Assembly (NCBI RefSeq): GCF_000739915.1
Contig: NZ_BBJT01000002.1
Coordinates: 186,001 to 250,000, forward strand
Direction of reading: 5' to 3'
DNA from: Paenibacillus chitinolyticus NBRC 15660
Lineage (GTDB): Bacteria > Bacillota > Bacilli > Paenibacillales > NBRC-103111
DNA: 64,000 nt
Part shown: positions 8,687 through 15,530 of the stretch, piece by piece
Numbering within the stretch: the first letter of the stretch is position 1
How the letters are laid out: every line of letters starts with the position of its first letter
Translations under genes and position numbers: made by a program
Notes under the pieces: model-generated
Database searches by the model: none
What the model saw: the letters and a program-made list of their open reading frames with translations, nothing else
Told to the model about the DNA's origin: nothing

Positions 8687-9253
8687 TTACTCCTTACTGA
8701 TGTTTCCCTTTGGTTTCGAGTCTAGTTCGTCCGTAAGTGCCGAGATGCCTTGTGTAACTCGGCCCAGCAAGTCGAGAAATACGCTGCGCTCATCGATACT
8801 GAGTAAGCCCACCATTGCTTCCAGCCGAGCAAAATGCTCAGGAGCCATTTCACGGAGCTTCTTCGCCCCTTCTTCCGTCAAAATGACCGATCTCTGACGG
8901 CCATCGTCTCGGCTTGATCGCCGAGATACTAGCCCATCTCGTTCAAGAGTGTCGATAAGACCTGTCACTGTAGCACGTGTAACGCCTAGATGCTCCGCTA
9001 ATTGCGAAGGCAGCTCTTCTCCTTCGTTATCTTCAAGATCTGCCAATAAACGATATCGACCTGTTGATAAACCGAATCTGGAGAAATGAATCTCCGAGGC
9101 ATGTCCAAGCTTGGCTCCCGCCGCCATTAGTCTAGACGCGACGAGTATAGCCTGTGCGTCTATGTCTAGGTTATAGCGATCAACCTGACGCTTGGATTGT
9201 GCAAGCGAAGGAATAGCGTCCATGTCATTTATTCTTTTATGATTGTTGTTCAT
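8687..9253 (-). CDS. MarR-family transcriptional regulator
   Basis: A winged helix-turn-helix core is visible: LPSQLAEHLGVTRATVTGLIDTLERDGLVSRRSSRDDGRQRSVILTEEG, here given only by its position at the centre of the protein. It is flanked by helices for dimerisation. The frame is open upstream to 9364, but a promoter-like TTGACA (9289-9284) lies inside that extension. The start is therefore probably the ATG at 9253, or possibly 9223; neither has a strong ribosome site. The repeated TCCTAACTA element before this gene and before the 8578 gene suggests that it represses itself and the reductase unit. Confidence 0.88.
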   Translation of the reverse strand: MNNNHKRINDMDAIPSLAQSKRQVDRYNLDIDAQAILVASRLMAAGAKLGHASEIHFSRFGLSTGRYRLLADLEDNEGEELPSQLAEHLGVTRATVTGLIDTLERDGLVSRRSSRDDGRQRSVILTEEGAKKLREMAPEHFARLEAMVGLLSIDERSVFLDLLGRVTQGISALTDELDSKPKGNISKE

Positions 9254-9255
9254 AT

Positions 9256-9289
9256 ATATAGTATGGCTCCTAACTACTTTTTTTGTCAA
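9256..9289 (-). promoter_or_regulatory. Promoter and likely operator of the MarR gene
   Basis: TTGACA (9289-9284) is followed about 18 bases later by CATACT (9265-9260). The nine-base element shared with the target operon (9276-9268) lies between -35 and -10, a position where a bound repressor would block polymerase. Confidence 0.45.
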
Positions 9290-9375
9290 CACATTTTTAT
9301 CACACAGCAACACCCCGCCCTCGCCTTCCGACCATCGTTTCGAATGAATCAATATCGCGCACACCCGTACATTTT

Positions 9376-9412
9376 AAAGAGCAGTTGCCGCAGCAAACTG
9401 CTCTTTGTTTTT
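9376..9412. terminator. Hairpin terminator between MarR and UvrA-like genes
   Basis: AAAGAGCAGTT (9376-9386) pairs with AACTGCTCTTT (9396-9406). The plus strand follows with GTTTTTTAT. It lies between two minus-strand genes, so it would separate them if it works in both directions. Confidence 0.55.
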
Positions 9413-9462
9413 TATAACTTTAGTTTCCCGTTAACGTAATGAATGAACTTGTTTCTTGATGA

Positions 9463-11718
9463 TTACATCAAGTACCTTCCCGTGATCGACTGCTCCGCTT
9501 GGATGATCTGCGGCGGTGTGCCTTCGAACACCACCTGACCGCCCTTGCTGCCTCCGTCCGGTCCCATATCGATGATCCAATCCGCTTGGCTGATCACATC
9601 GAGGTTGTGCTCGATGACGATTACCGTGTTGCCGGCATCCACGAGGCGGTTCATAATCTCCAGAAGGTGACCGATATCCGACATATGCAGCCCGGTCGTC
9701 GGCTCGTCCATCACGTAAATGCTGCCTTTCTTATGCAGCTCGCTTGCCAGTTTGATACGCTGGCATTCCCCGCCCGAAAGCGTACTGAGCGGCTGGCCGA
9801 GTGTAATATAGTTCAGCCCCACATCGCTCATCGCCTGGAGCTTGCGTACAACCTCTTTTAGCTGGAAAAAATCCAATGCCTGCTCCACCGTCATCTCCAG
9901 CACTTCCGCAATTGACTTTCCGTTCAGCTTGTAAGCGAGCACTTCTTCCTTGAACCGTCTACCTCCGCATACATCGCACGGCAGCTTTACGCTGTCGAGG
10001 AATGAAAGGTCTGTATACACTACACCCAGTCCTTGGCAGTTCTCGCAAGCTCCCTTGGAGTTGAAGCTGAACAAGCCTTGACTCACCTTGTTCGCGGCGG
10101 CAAACGCCTTGCGCACATCATCCATAATGCCTGTGTAGGTTGCGGGATTCGAACGTGTCGACACACCTACCGCCGACTGGTCGATGACGATCGCATCCGG
10201 ATGCCGGCTGAGGAATTCTTCATTAATCAGCGTGCTCTTGCCCGAGCCGGCCACACCTGTAACGACGGTCAGCACTCCGGTCGGGACATCTACACTGACG
10301 TTTCGCAGATTGTGTAATGAGGCATCCTTGATGGACAGCTTGCCGGATGGCTGCCTGCAATCTTGCTTCATTCGGAGCTGCCGCTTCATATGGGTGCCGG
10401 TCAGTGTATCTGCCTCGAGCAGGCCTTCGAAGCTTCCTTCATACACGATGGTACCGCCGCGGCTGCCGGCGTGAGGACCGACGTCGACGATATGATCCGC
10501 CACCTTGATCACATCGGGATCATGCTCGACGACGATCACGGTATTGCCCTTGTCGCGCAGCTTTTGAAGCAATTCATTTAGCCGGTGTACATCACGGGGA
10601 TGCAAGCCAATGCTGGGCTCGTCAAAGATGTACGTGACATCCACGAGACTGCCGCTTAGATGCTTCACCATCTTGACCCGCTGCGACTCGCCGCCGGACA
10701 ATGTATCCGTCTCGCGGTCCAGCGTCAAGTAGTCAAGTCCGATGTCCACCAGATGCTGCAATCGCTCTGTCAGCGACTTAACGATCGGCGCGGCGACAGA
10801 ATCGTCAATCTCCCGAATGACGCGAATGAGCTGGCCGACCTCCATGGAGGACATCTCCGCAATGTTGCGTCCTTGGATTTTGCAGCCGAGCGCGGCCTGA
10901 CTGAGTCTTGCGCCGTGGCAGCTGGAACAGGGACCCTCGGAGATGTACGGCGCAACCGTTTTTTGTGTACGCTCGGACTTCGTCTTCACATCCTGCTTGA
11001 TGTATTTGTTGGTGAACTTCTCAATGACGCCTTCCACCGTAATGTTAATTGTCTTCCCTCCGAAAAGCGTCGCCACTTTTCTCGCCTTGCCGTACAGCAG
11101 TTGTTCCAGCTCCTCCTCCGAATAATCGCCCAGCTTCTTGTCGGGATCGAAGGGCCCCGACTGTACGATTATCGTCCAATCCATGCTGTCTACCGAATAG
11201 CCCGGCAGCAAAATTGCCCCTTCATGGAGCGACTTCGACTTGTCCAGCGCCTTGCTCATATCGATGCTCAAGCTGCGGCCGATCCCGTTACATTCGGGAC
11301 ACATGCCTTGCGGATCGTTAAAAGAGAACATGTTGGCTTGTCCGACATAGGGCTGCCCCACTCGTGAAAAAAGAAGACGGAGAATGGGAGAAATATCGGT
11401 AATCGTGCCCATCGTGGAATGGGAACCTCCGCCCAGCCGCTTCTGATCGACGATAACAGCCATGCTCAAGTTTTCGATCGCGTCCGCATCCGGCTGCGGA
11501 TAGCGAGGCAGGAAAGTACGCACGAACATGCTGAAGTTCTCATTCAGTAAGCGCGTGGATTCTGCGGCAATCGTATCGAAAACGATCGATGACTTGCCGG
11601 ATCCGGATACCCCAGTGAATATCGTGATCTTCCGCTTGGGTATGCGCAAGGACACGTTCTTGAGATTGTTTTCCCTCGCAGCCGAGATGACGATATATTC
11701 TTGATTAGATTCACTCAT
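9463..11718 (-). CDS. Short UvrA-like ABC protein (drug-resistance UvrA subgroup)
   Basis: Two ABC-ATPase halves are present, each with a Walker A (GVSGSGKSS, GVAGSGKST), a signature (LSGGESQRV, LSGGECQRI) and a Walker B (IFDEPSIGLHP, VMDEPTTGLHM). CxxC zinc modules (CPECNGIG, CSSCHGARL, CENCQGLG, CDVCGGRRF) identify it as UvrA-like rather than ABC-F. It has 751 residues from the ATG at 11718 (GGAAGG upstream), against about 950 for housekeeping UvrA. The UvrB-interacting region appears to be missing. Similar short proteins include DrrC, linked to resistance to DNA-intercalating drugs. No uvrB is nearby, so an accessory protective role is more likely than core excision repair. Confidence 0.88.
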   Translation of the reverse strand: MSESNQEYIVISAARENNLKNVSLRIPKRKITIFTGVSGSGKSSIVFDTIAAESTRLLNENFSMFVRTFLPRYPQPDADAIENLSMAVIVDQKRLGGGSHSTMGTITDISPILRLLFSRVGQPYVGQANMFSFNDPQGMCPECNGIGRSLSIDMSKALDKSKSLHEGAILLPGYSVDSMDWTIIVQSGPFDPDKKLGDYSEEELEQLLYGKARKVATLFGGKTINITVEGVIEKFTNKYIKQDVKTKSERTQKTVAPYISEGPCSSCHGARLSQAALGCKIQGRNIAEMSSMEVGQLIRVIREIDDSVAAPIVKSLTERLQHLVDIGLDYLTLDRETDTLSGGESQRVKMVKHLSGSLVDVTYIFDEPSIGLHPRDVHRLNELLQKLRDKGNTVIVVEHDPDVIKVADHIVDVGPHAGSRGGTIVYEGSFEGLLEADTLTGTHMKRQLRMKQDCRQPSGKLSIKDASLHNLRNVSVDVPTGVLTVVTGVAGSGKSTLINEEFLSRHPDAIVIDQSAVGVSTRSNPATYTGIMDDVRKAFAAANKVSQGLFSFNSKGACENCQGLGVVYTDLSFLDSVKLPCDVCGGRRFKEEVLAYKLNGKSIAEVLEMTVEQALDFFQLKEVVRKLQAMSDVGLNYITLGQPLSTLSGGECQRIKLASELHKKGSIYVMDEPTTGLHMSDIGHLLEIMNRLVDAGNTVIVIEHNLDVISQADWIIDMGPDGGSKGGQVVFEGTPPQIIQAEQSITGRYLM

Positions 11719-11913
11719 GATTAACATCCTTCCGGCAGTTTAATTTCCATTTAAATTCATTGTACCATCGTCGTGCATAGAACGTTTGCTTAAATAAGAA
11801 CGGTAATGCGGCTCTTGGCCAATGGTTCGATCACCTACTAGCTTTATCCATACGCATCTAGTGTAAACATATCCCGAAGCGACAAGAAATCAGACTATCC
11901 GGAAAAGGTAATA

Positions 11914-11942
11914 AACCGGCTGCAAACGATATGCAGCCGGTT
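11914..11942 (-). terminator. Terminator of the ArsR-SRPBCC unit
   Basis: An 11-bp perfect stem, AACCGGCTGCA with TGCAGCCGGTT, has a 7-base loop. The minus-strand flank TTATTACCTTTT is T-rich. The remaining DNA to the UvrA-like start (11719-11913) shows a weak TTGTCG promoter element only. Confidence 0.7.
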
Positions 11943-12026
11943 AATGTTGATTCGAGTCAAACCTGGTTCATCTATCGTTCCCATAGTTATAGCTTTTAGG
12001 AAAGAGATAGCTAACACCGAATACGA

Positions 12027-12446
12027 TTATTGTTCCAACACGTTTTCAAGCCCGCCGCACCATTTAGTCCAGCCATACTTGGCTCCATTAAGTGCTTGTT
12101 CATTCGAGATGCCGGTTTGTTCGAGATGAAGGTTCACCTTTCCGTCCCCCAAATCCTCCAGCGTCCAGGTGACCGTGTGTTTTTCTCCACTGGCCCAAGT
12201 ATAGGACAAGCGGTTGGGTTCATCCACGACAAGCACTTCGCCTTCAATTATTCCGTTCCACCATTGGGTCGGCTGCGCACGGAACTGAAAACGGTGCCCT
12301 ACGACGGGCTTAAAATCATTCTCCATTGCCTGACCGGTATGGATGTCGGCCACCCACTTGGCAAGCTTGCTGGAATCGGTTAGAGCGGACCAAAGCTTTT
12401 CAATCGATGTTTTGTACTGAAAATCAAGGGATAATGTTAAACTCAT
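12027..12446 (-). CDS. SRPBCC (AHSA1/START-like) domain protein
   Basis: The 139-residue protein from MSLTLSLDFQYKTS has the helix-grip pattern of AHSA1 proteins: KLWSALTDSSKLAKWV, FQFRAQPTQWWNGIIEGEVL, RLSYTWASGEKHTVTWTLED. These bind hydrophobic ligands in a deep cavity. A strong GGAGG precedes the ATG at 12446. That ATG overlaps the stop of the ArsR gene (ATGA), so translation is coupled. ArsR/SRPBCC pairs are common in Bacillales. The ligand is unknown. Confidence 0.9.
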   Translation of the reverse strand: MSLTLSLDFQYKTSIEKLWSALTDSSKLAKWVADIHTGQAMENDFKPVVGHRFQFRAQPTQWWNGIIEGEVLVVDEPNRLSYTWASGEKHTVTWTLEDLGDGKVNLHLEQTGISNEQALNGAKYGWTKWCGGLENVLEQ

Positions 12447-12772
12447 TCTTCTTCCTCCTCTAATAGTTGGCTTAAACGCAATAAATTCGTACTCCAGAAC
12501 TTGCTGTAGAAAGCCACCCAATCTTGAATTTCTCTGAGCGGGGAGGCGTTTAGCCTAAATCGCGTTTCTCTGCCGACTTTTCGGTCATGTACAAGTCCGG
12601 CTTCTTTCAGGATTGTCAAATGCTTGGATACCGCTGTACGTCCCATTTGAAACTGTGCCGTTAATTCATGAAGAGGTATCTCTTCTGCCTGAGCTAATAA
12701 ATGAATGAGCCGACGCCTAGTCGGATCTGCAATCGCGTCAAACACATCCCGCAACTGATGGTCTTCGCTCAC
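12443..12772 (-). CDS. ArsR-family transcriptional repressor
   Basis: This small winged-helix protein begins near MSEDHQLRDVFDAIADPTRR, and its recognition helix is in MGRTAVSKHLTILKEAGLV. The upstream frame is open to 12862, but that start would lie inside the promoter. AGGAGAGG five bases before the GTG at 12772 supports this start over the ATG at 12796. No cysteine metal site is evident, so it is a non-metal ArsR. It is coupled to the SRPBCC gene and almost certainly represses its own operon through two identical palindromes at 12811-12855. Confidence 0.9.
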   Translation of the reverse strand: MSEDHQLRDVFDAIADPTRRRLIHLLAQAEEIPLHELTAQFQMGRTAVSKHLTILKEAGLVHDRKVGRETRFRLNASPLREIQDWVAFYSKFWSTNLLRLSQLLEEEEE

Positions 12773-12810
12773 AACACCCTCTCCTAAGTCGTTCATTGAT
12801 TTTCTTATTG

Positions 12811-12862
12811 GACACCATTTGGTGACACTTTGATTATATGACACCATTTGGTGTCTCGTCAA
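12811..12862 (-). promoter_or_regulatory. Promoter with two ArsR palindromes
   Basis: On the minus strand TTGACG (12862-12857) and TATAAT (12838-12833) are 18 bases apart. The palindrome GACACCATTTGGTGTC fills the spacer (12840-12855). A second near-identical copy covers the transcription start (12811-12826), 29 bases away. This is a clear two-site repression layout. Confidence 0.85.
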
Positions 12863-12905
12863 GCGGAATTACGGCTGCTTTCCTTTTTATAGTTTGTAAG
12901 AACAT

Positions 12906-12930
12906 GCAAAAAAAACCGCGCACTGCGCGG
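12906..12930 (-). terminator. Terminator of the HxlR gene
   Basis: A CCGCGC/GCGCGG stem with a three-base loop is followed on the minus strand by eight Ts. Confidence 0.75.
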
Positions 12931-12951
12931 AACTTAACAAATAAACCGGAT

Positions 12952-13293
12952 TCAACTAGGTTGGTTTTTTACTCCCCACTCACATAAACCTTCCAAAATA
13001 GGCAATAAGGTTTTCGCTTTATCGGTGAGACTGTACTCGACTTTAGGGGGAATTTGGGGATACTCTTCCCGTTTAACCAGGCCGTCCGCTTCCAATTCTT
13101 TTAATTGTGAACTCAATGTTTTATAAGTAATTGCTCCTATTTGTCTTTTCAGATCATTAAAGCGAACCAACTGGTTTTCTGCCAAAAGATAAATAATAAC
13201 CATTTTCCATTTGCCGGAAATGACGGACATTGTATAACCAAAAGGTGTATCTTGAATGTGTTTAACTTTACCTTTATATTCAGCCATACTCAT
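12952..13293 (-). CDS. HxlR-family transcriptional regulator
   Basis: This winged-helix protein of about 113 residues has the HxlR core: TMSVISGKWKMVIIYLL, RFNDLKRQIGAITYKTLSSQLKELEADGLV and KVEYSLTDKAKTLLPIL. GAAAGGAT precedes the ATG at 13293; the longer open frame would start inside the operator region. It is divergent from ridA with inverted repeats between them, so RidA is its likely target. Some HxlR proteins (YodB, CatR) sense quinones or aldehydes through an N-terminal cysteine. None is obvious here. Confidence 0.88.
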   Translation of the reverse strand: MSMAEYKGKVKHIQDTPFGYTMSVISGKWKMVIIYLLAENQLVRFNDLKRQIGAITYKTLSSQLKELEADGLVKREEYPQIPPKVEYSLTDKAKTLLPILEGLCEWGVKNQPS

Positions 13294-13312
13294 ATTTACA
13301 CTATCCTTTCGG

Positions 13313-13385
13313 GTAGTACCTATCAAAATAGTGCGTACTACTTTTTTATTTGTGCTCATTTTATACTAGCCTTACTTTGAAGTAA
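13313..13385. promoter_or_regulatory. HxlR operators between hxlR-like gene and ridA
   Basis: GTAGTAC (13313-13319) and GTACTAC (13335-13341) form an inverted repeat at the regulator's own promoter. A second palindrome, TTACTTTGAAGTAA (13372-13385), lies just before the ridA ribosome site, after a TATACT -10-like element (13362-13367). The TACT/AGTA halves resemble known HxlR-type sites. Confidence 0.5.
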
Positions 13386-13398
13386 AGGAGAGAATAAA

Positions 13399-13791
13399 AT
13401 GACTACGGCTAAAACATACAATCACGGTGTCGCGTGGGAAGAAGCTTGCGGCCTTTCCCAAGGCTACAGCGTCAACGGCACGATCTACATTTCGGGGCAA
13501 TTTTCCCACGATATGCAGGGTGCGTTCGTTGGCGAAGGCGATTTCGAGGCACAGGCCCGGCAGACACTGGAGAACCTTGATCGCGTGCTGGCGGGATTCG
13601 GTGTCACGAGGTCGCAGATCGCCGAGATGGAAATCTTTCTGACAAACCCGCAAGAGCATTTTGAAAAGTGCGTCGTTTTGTATAAGGAGTATGTGGGCGA
13701 CCATCGGCCGGCCGGTACCCTCGTTGGCGTGTCGGGTCTAGCGTTCCCTCACCAGCTGATTGAAATCCGCGCCGTCGCACACACCGGCTAA
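13399..13791 (+). CDS. ridA: RidA/YjgF-family protein
   Basis: This 130-residue trimeric-barrel protein has the family motifs TIYISGQFSHD, QARQTLENLDRVLAGFG and the C-terminal HRPAGTLVGVSGLAFPHQLIEIRAVA region. RidA proteins hydrolyse reactive enamine/imine intermediates made by PLP enzymes. The arginine that stabilises the substrate in true RidA is expected near the C-terminal RPA/IEIRA region and appears present, but this member is divergent (YoaB/UK114-like). AAAGGAGAG precedes the ATG. It is divergent from an HxlR regulator. Confidence 0.88.
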   Translation: MTTAKTYNHGVAWEEACGLSQGYSVNGTIYISGQFSHDMQGAFVGEGDFEAQARQTLENLDRVLAGFGVTRSQIAEMEIFLTNPQEHFEKCVVLYKEYVGDHRPAGTLVGVSGLAFPHQLIEIRAVAHTG

Positions 13792-13814
13792 CCGGGCCAT
13801 ATGCCGCAGCCTGC

Positions 13815-14304
13815 CTGCTGCCCCCGCCGGCAGCCGAGGAAGAAATTCAGCGCTTGGAACGCACGCTGCAAGTCACCTTGCCGACCGCTTTTCGTGATTA
13901 TTTGTCTATCATGAACGGGCAGCACGATGAGATTCCTTTTATCGGTTATAACTGCTTTTTATCGATCGCGGATATCATCGAGACATGGTCCATGATGAAT
14001 GAATTGTTTGAAGATGAAGAACAGGTGGATTGGGTAAACGAAGACCGGATCAAGCCGGTGATTTGGAGCAACAAATGGATTCCGTTCACTGATTTTGAGG
14101 CTTCCTCCAGGCTGATTCTGGATTTGGACCCCGGAAAAAATGGCATCACCAAGACAAATCTTTAAATATACGCCCGGTATGAGTTACCAAGACGTGATTG
14201 CGTACTCGTTTGAAGAGTTTTCCAATGAAATGTTAAAGCGATTGCAAGCCAACCAATATTCGTTTGTTGACGATGTCATTGCGTTTGATGATCTGTACGT
14301 TTAA
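13815..14304 (+). pseudogene. Broken SMI1/KNR4-family (immunity-type) gene
   Basis: The translation EEEIQRLERTLQVTLPTAFRDYL, then MNGQHDEIPFIGYNCFLSIADII and WSNKWIPFTDF, is the SMI1/KNR4 fold found in yeast Smi1 and in bacterial contact-toxin immunity proteins. The frame ends at 14165. The missing C-terminus (QIFKYTPGMSYQDVIAYSFEEF, to 14304) continues in another frame. Removing one A from the run near 14136-14141 restores a normal protein. The natural start is also gone, because the homology begins just after the ridA stop without ATG or ribosome site. It is decayed, or the A-run is a sequencing error on a truncated copy. Confidence 0.75.
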
Positions 14305-14319
14305 CCGCCCGCCGCACAC

Positions 14320-14354
14320 AACAAAGGCTGTCTGTAAGCGAGACAGCCTTTGTT
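14320..14354. terminator. Hairpin terminator after the SMI1 relic
   Basis: AACAAAGGCTGTCT pairs perfectly with AGACAGCCTTTGTT over a 7-base loop. It separates plus-strand genes from the convergent HNH gene. Confidence 0.7.
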
Positions 14355-14516
14355 CTAACATATGGGAACATGCGGGTTTTATGCGATGTGGATTTTCGTT
14401 AGTCCGCAGCGCTTTTTAAATCATCTTGCACATCACCTCGCACCGCTTGACCCTTCTCTGTGCTTGCGCCTCTCTTCACAAGAACGTCCGTTACATGCAT
14501 CGTATTGTCGTCGTAC

Positions 14517-15530
14517 TCATGACAAACCGAACTCCTTGGCAATATCCATCGTCAGTTTGGCGAGCACCCTTTTATCGGCATCCTCGGCTTTCGTGTAGTT
14601 AGCCGTCAACATGCGAAGCACATCTTCACGGCTTCGAAACAACTGCGGAAAGTCGGCCAGCAGCGAACGGATATGCGCGTCGTCGTAGATTTGGGCTTTC
14701 ACTACCAGTTCAGCGGCGTAGTCTTTGTGAAATTGATACAATTCTTTTATCTTAAACGTGCGCGTAGTTCGTATCGCCCTCTTCAGAAACGTCAAAGGCG
14801 CCTTTGTGCCCGGATCGGCCTTCAGCACAATGTCGAATACATCGCTGTTTCCCACCCAGAGCTTCGTATAATCGGTGGAGCTCCCTTTAAACCGGACCGA
14901 AAATCGAATATGCTCCCCGGTTCCCTCCAGATAAGGATGCAGGTGTGTCCGGATTGAAAATGTTTCGCTCCCTTTCAGGCTGCTGTTACAAACGGAACAA
15001 CACGGAATGAGATTATACATCGAGATCGCCAAATACGGATGCGTCGCTTTATCCAGAAAATGATCAAAATGCGGCCGGACTCGCCCGATGTCGGAATTGT
15101 AGGTATGCGTATATTGCCGGTTACAGTACACGCATACTTGTACGCCCAGAAGCATTGCAAGCCGATAAGCACCCCATTTCGATGAATCGTACCGTTTTGT
15201 GAATGCCTCATAATTGAACAGCTTCCGGACTTTCTCGGGAAAAGGTACCGGTTTCCCTTTTTTGGGTTTCTTCGCTTGTCTTAATTGCGCGACGACAGCC
15301 GGATATTGCCGTTCGGTTTCCTCCGAGAATCGTTCAAGTTCCTCCGGTGATCCGATCAAGATCGTTCTAAGCTTGCTACGGACATGCTGTAGAAAAGCGC
15401 GCTGCTCTCGGGGCAACCGGCCTGCCAAATAGGTATCGATCTTCTTCTCGATCTTGGATTGGTAGTAGGCCAAATGTTCCGCGGCAATATCATCCAAATT
15501 AACCCTGCGGTCTTGATTAATTTGAATCAT
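14517..15530 (-). CDS. HNH endonuclease, effector of a Septu-like ATPase-nuclease pair
   Basis: The 337-residue protein has a basic N-terminal half of unknown fold (about 1-120). A zinc-stabilised HNH core follows: C133-x2-C136, H154 with D156-H157, N173, and C178-x2-C181, the order expected for a beta-beta-alpha-metal nuclease. The C-terminal 150 residues are helical. Its start overlaps the ATPase stop by four bases (ATGA), so the two are made together. The ATPase-then-HNH order matches PtuA/PtuB of Septu defence. This protein is longer than typical PtuB and would be a divergent member. Nuclease activity is inferred from the intact motif. Confidence 0.82.
   Translation of the reverse strand: MIQINQDRRVNLDDIAAEHLAYYQSKIEKKIDTYLAGRLPREQRAFLQHVRSKLRTILIGSPEELERFSEETERQYPAVVAQLRQAKKPKKGKPVPFPEKVRKLFNYEAFTKRYDSSKWGAYRLAMLLGVQVCVYCNRQYTHTYNSDIGRVRPHFDHFLDKATHPYLAISMYNLIPCCSVCNSSLKGSETFSIRTHLHPYLEGTGEHIRFSVRFKGSSTDYTKLWVGNSDVFDIVLKADPGTKAPLTFLKRAIRTTRTFKIKELYQFHKDYAAELVVKAQIYDDAHIRSLLADFPQLFRSREDVLRMLTANYTKAEDADKRVLAKLTMDIAKEFGLS

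Noticed and set aside
12027-12862. Longer starts for the SRPBCC and ArsR genes
   Set aside because: The SRPBCC extension overlaps the ArsR gene in another frame, and the ArsR extension would begin inside its own -35 box.
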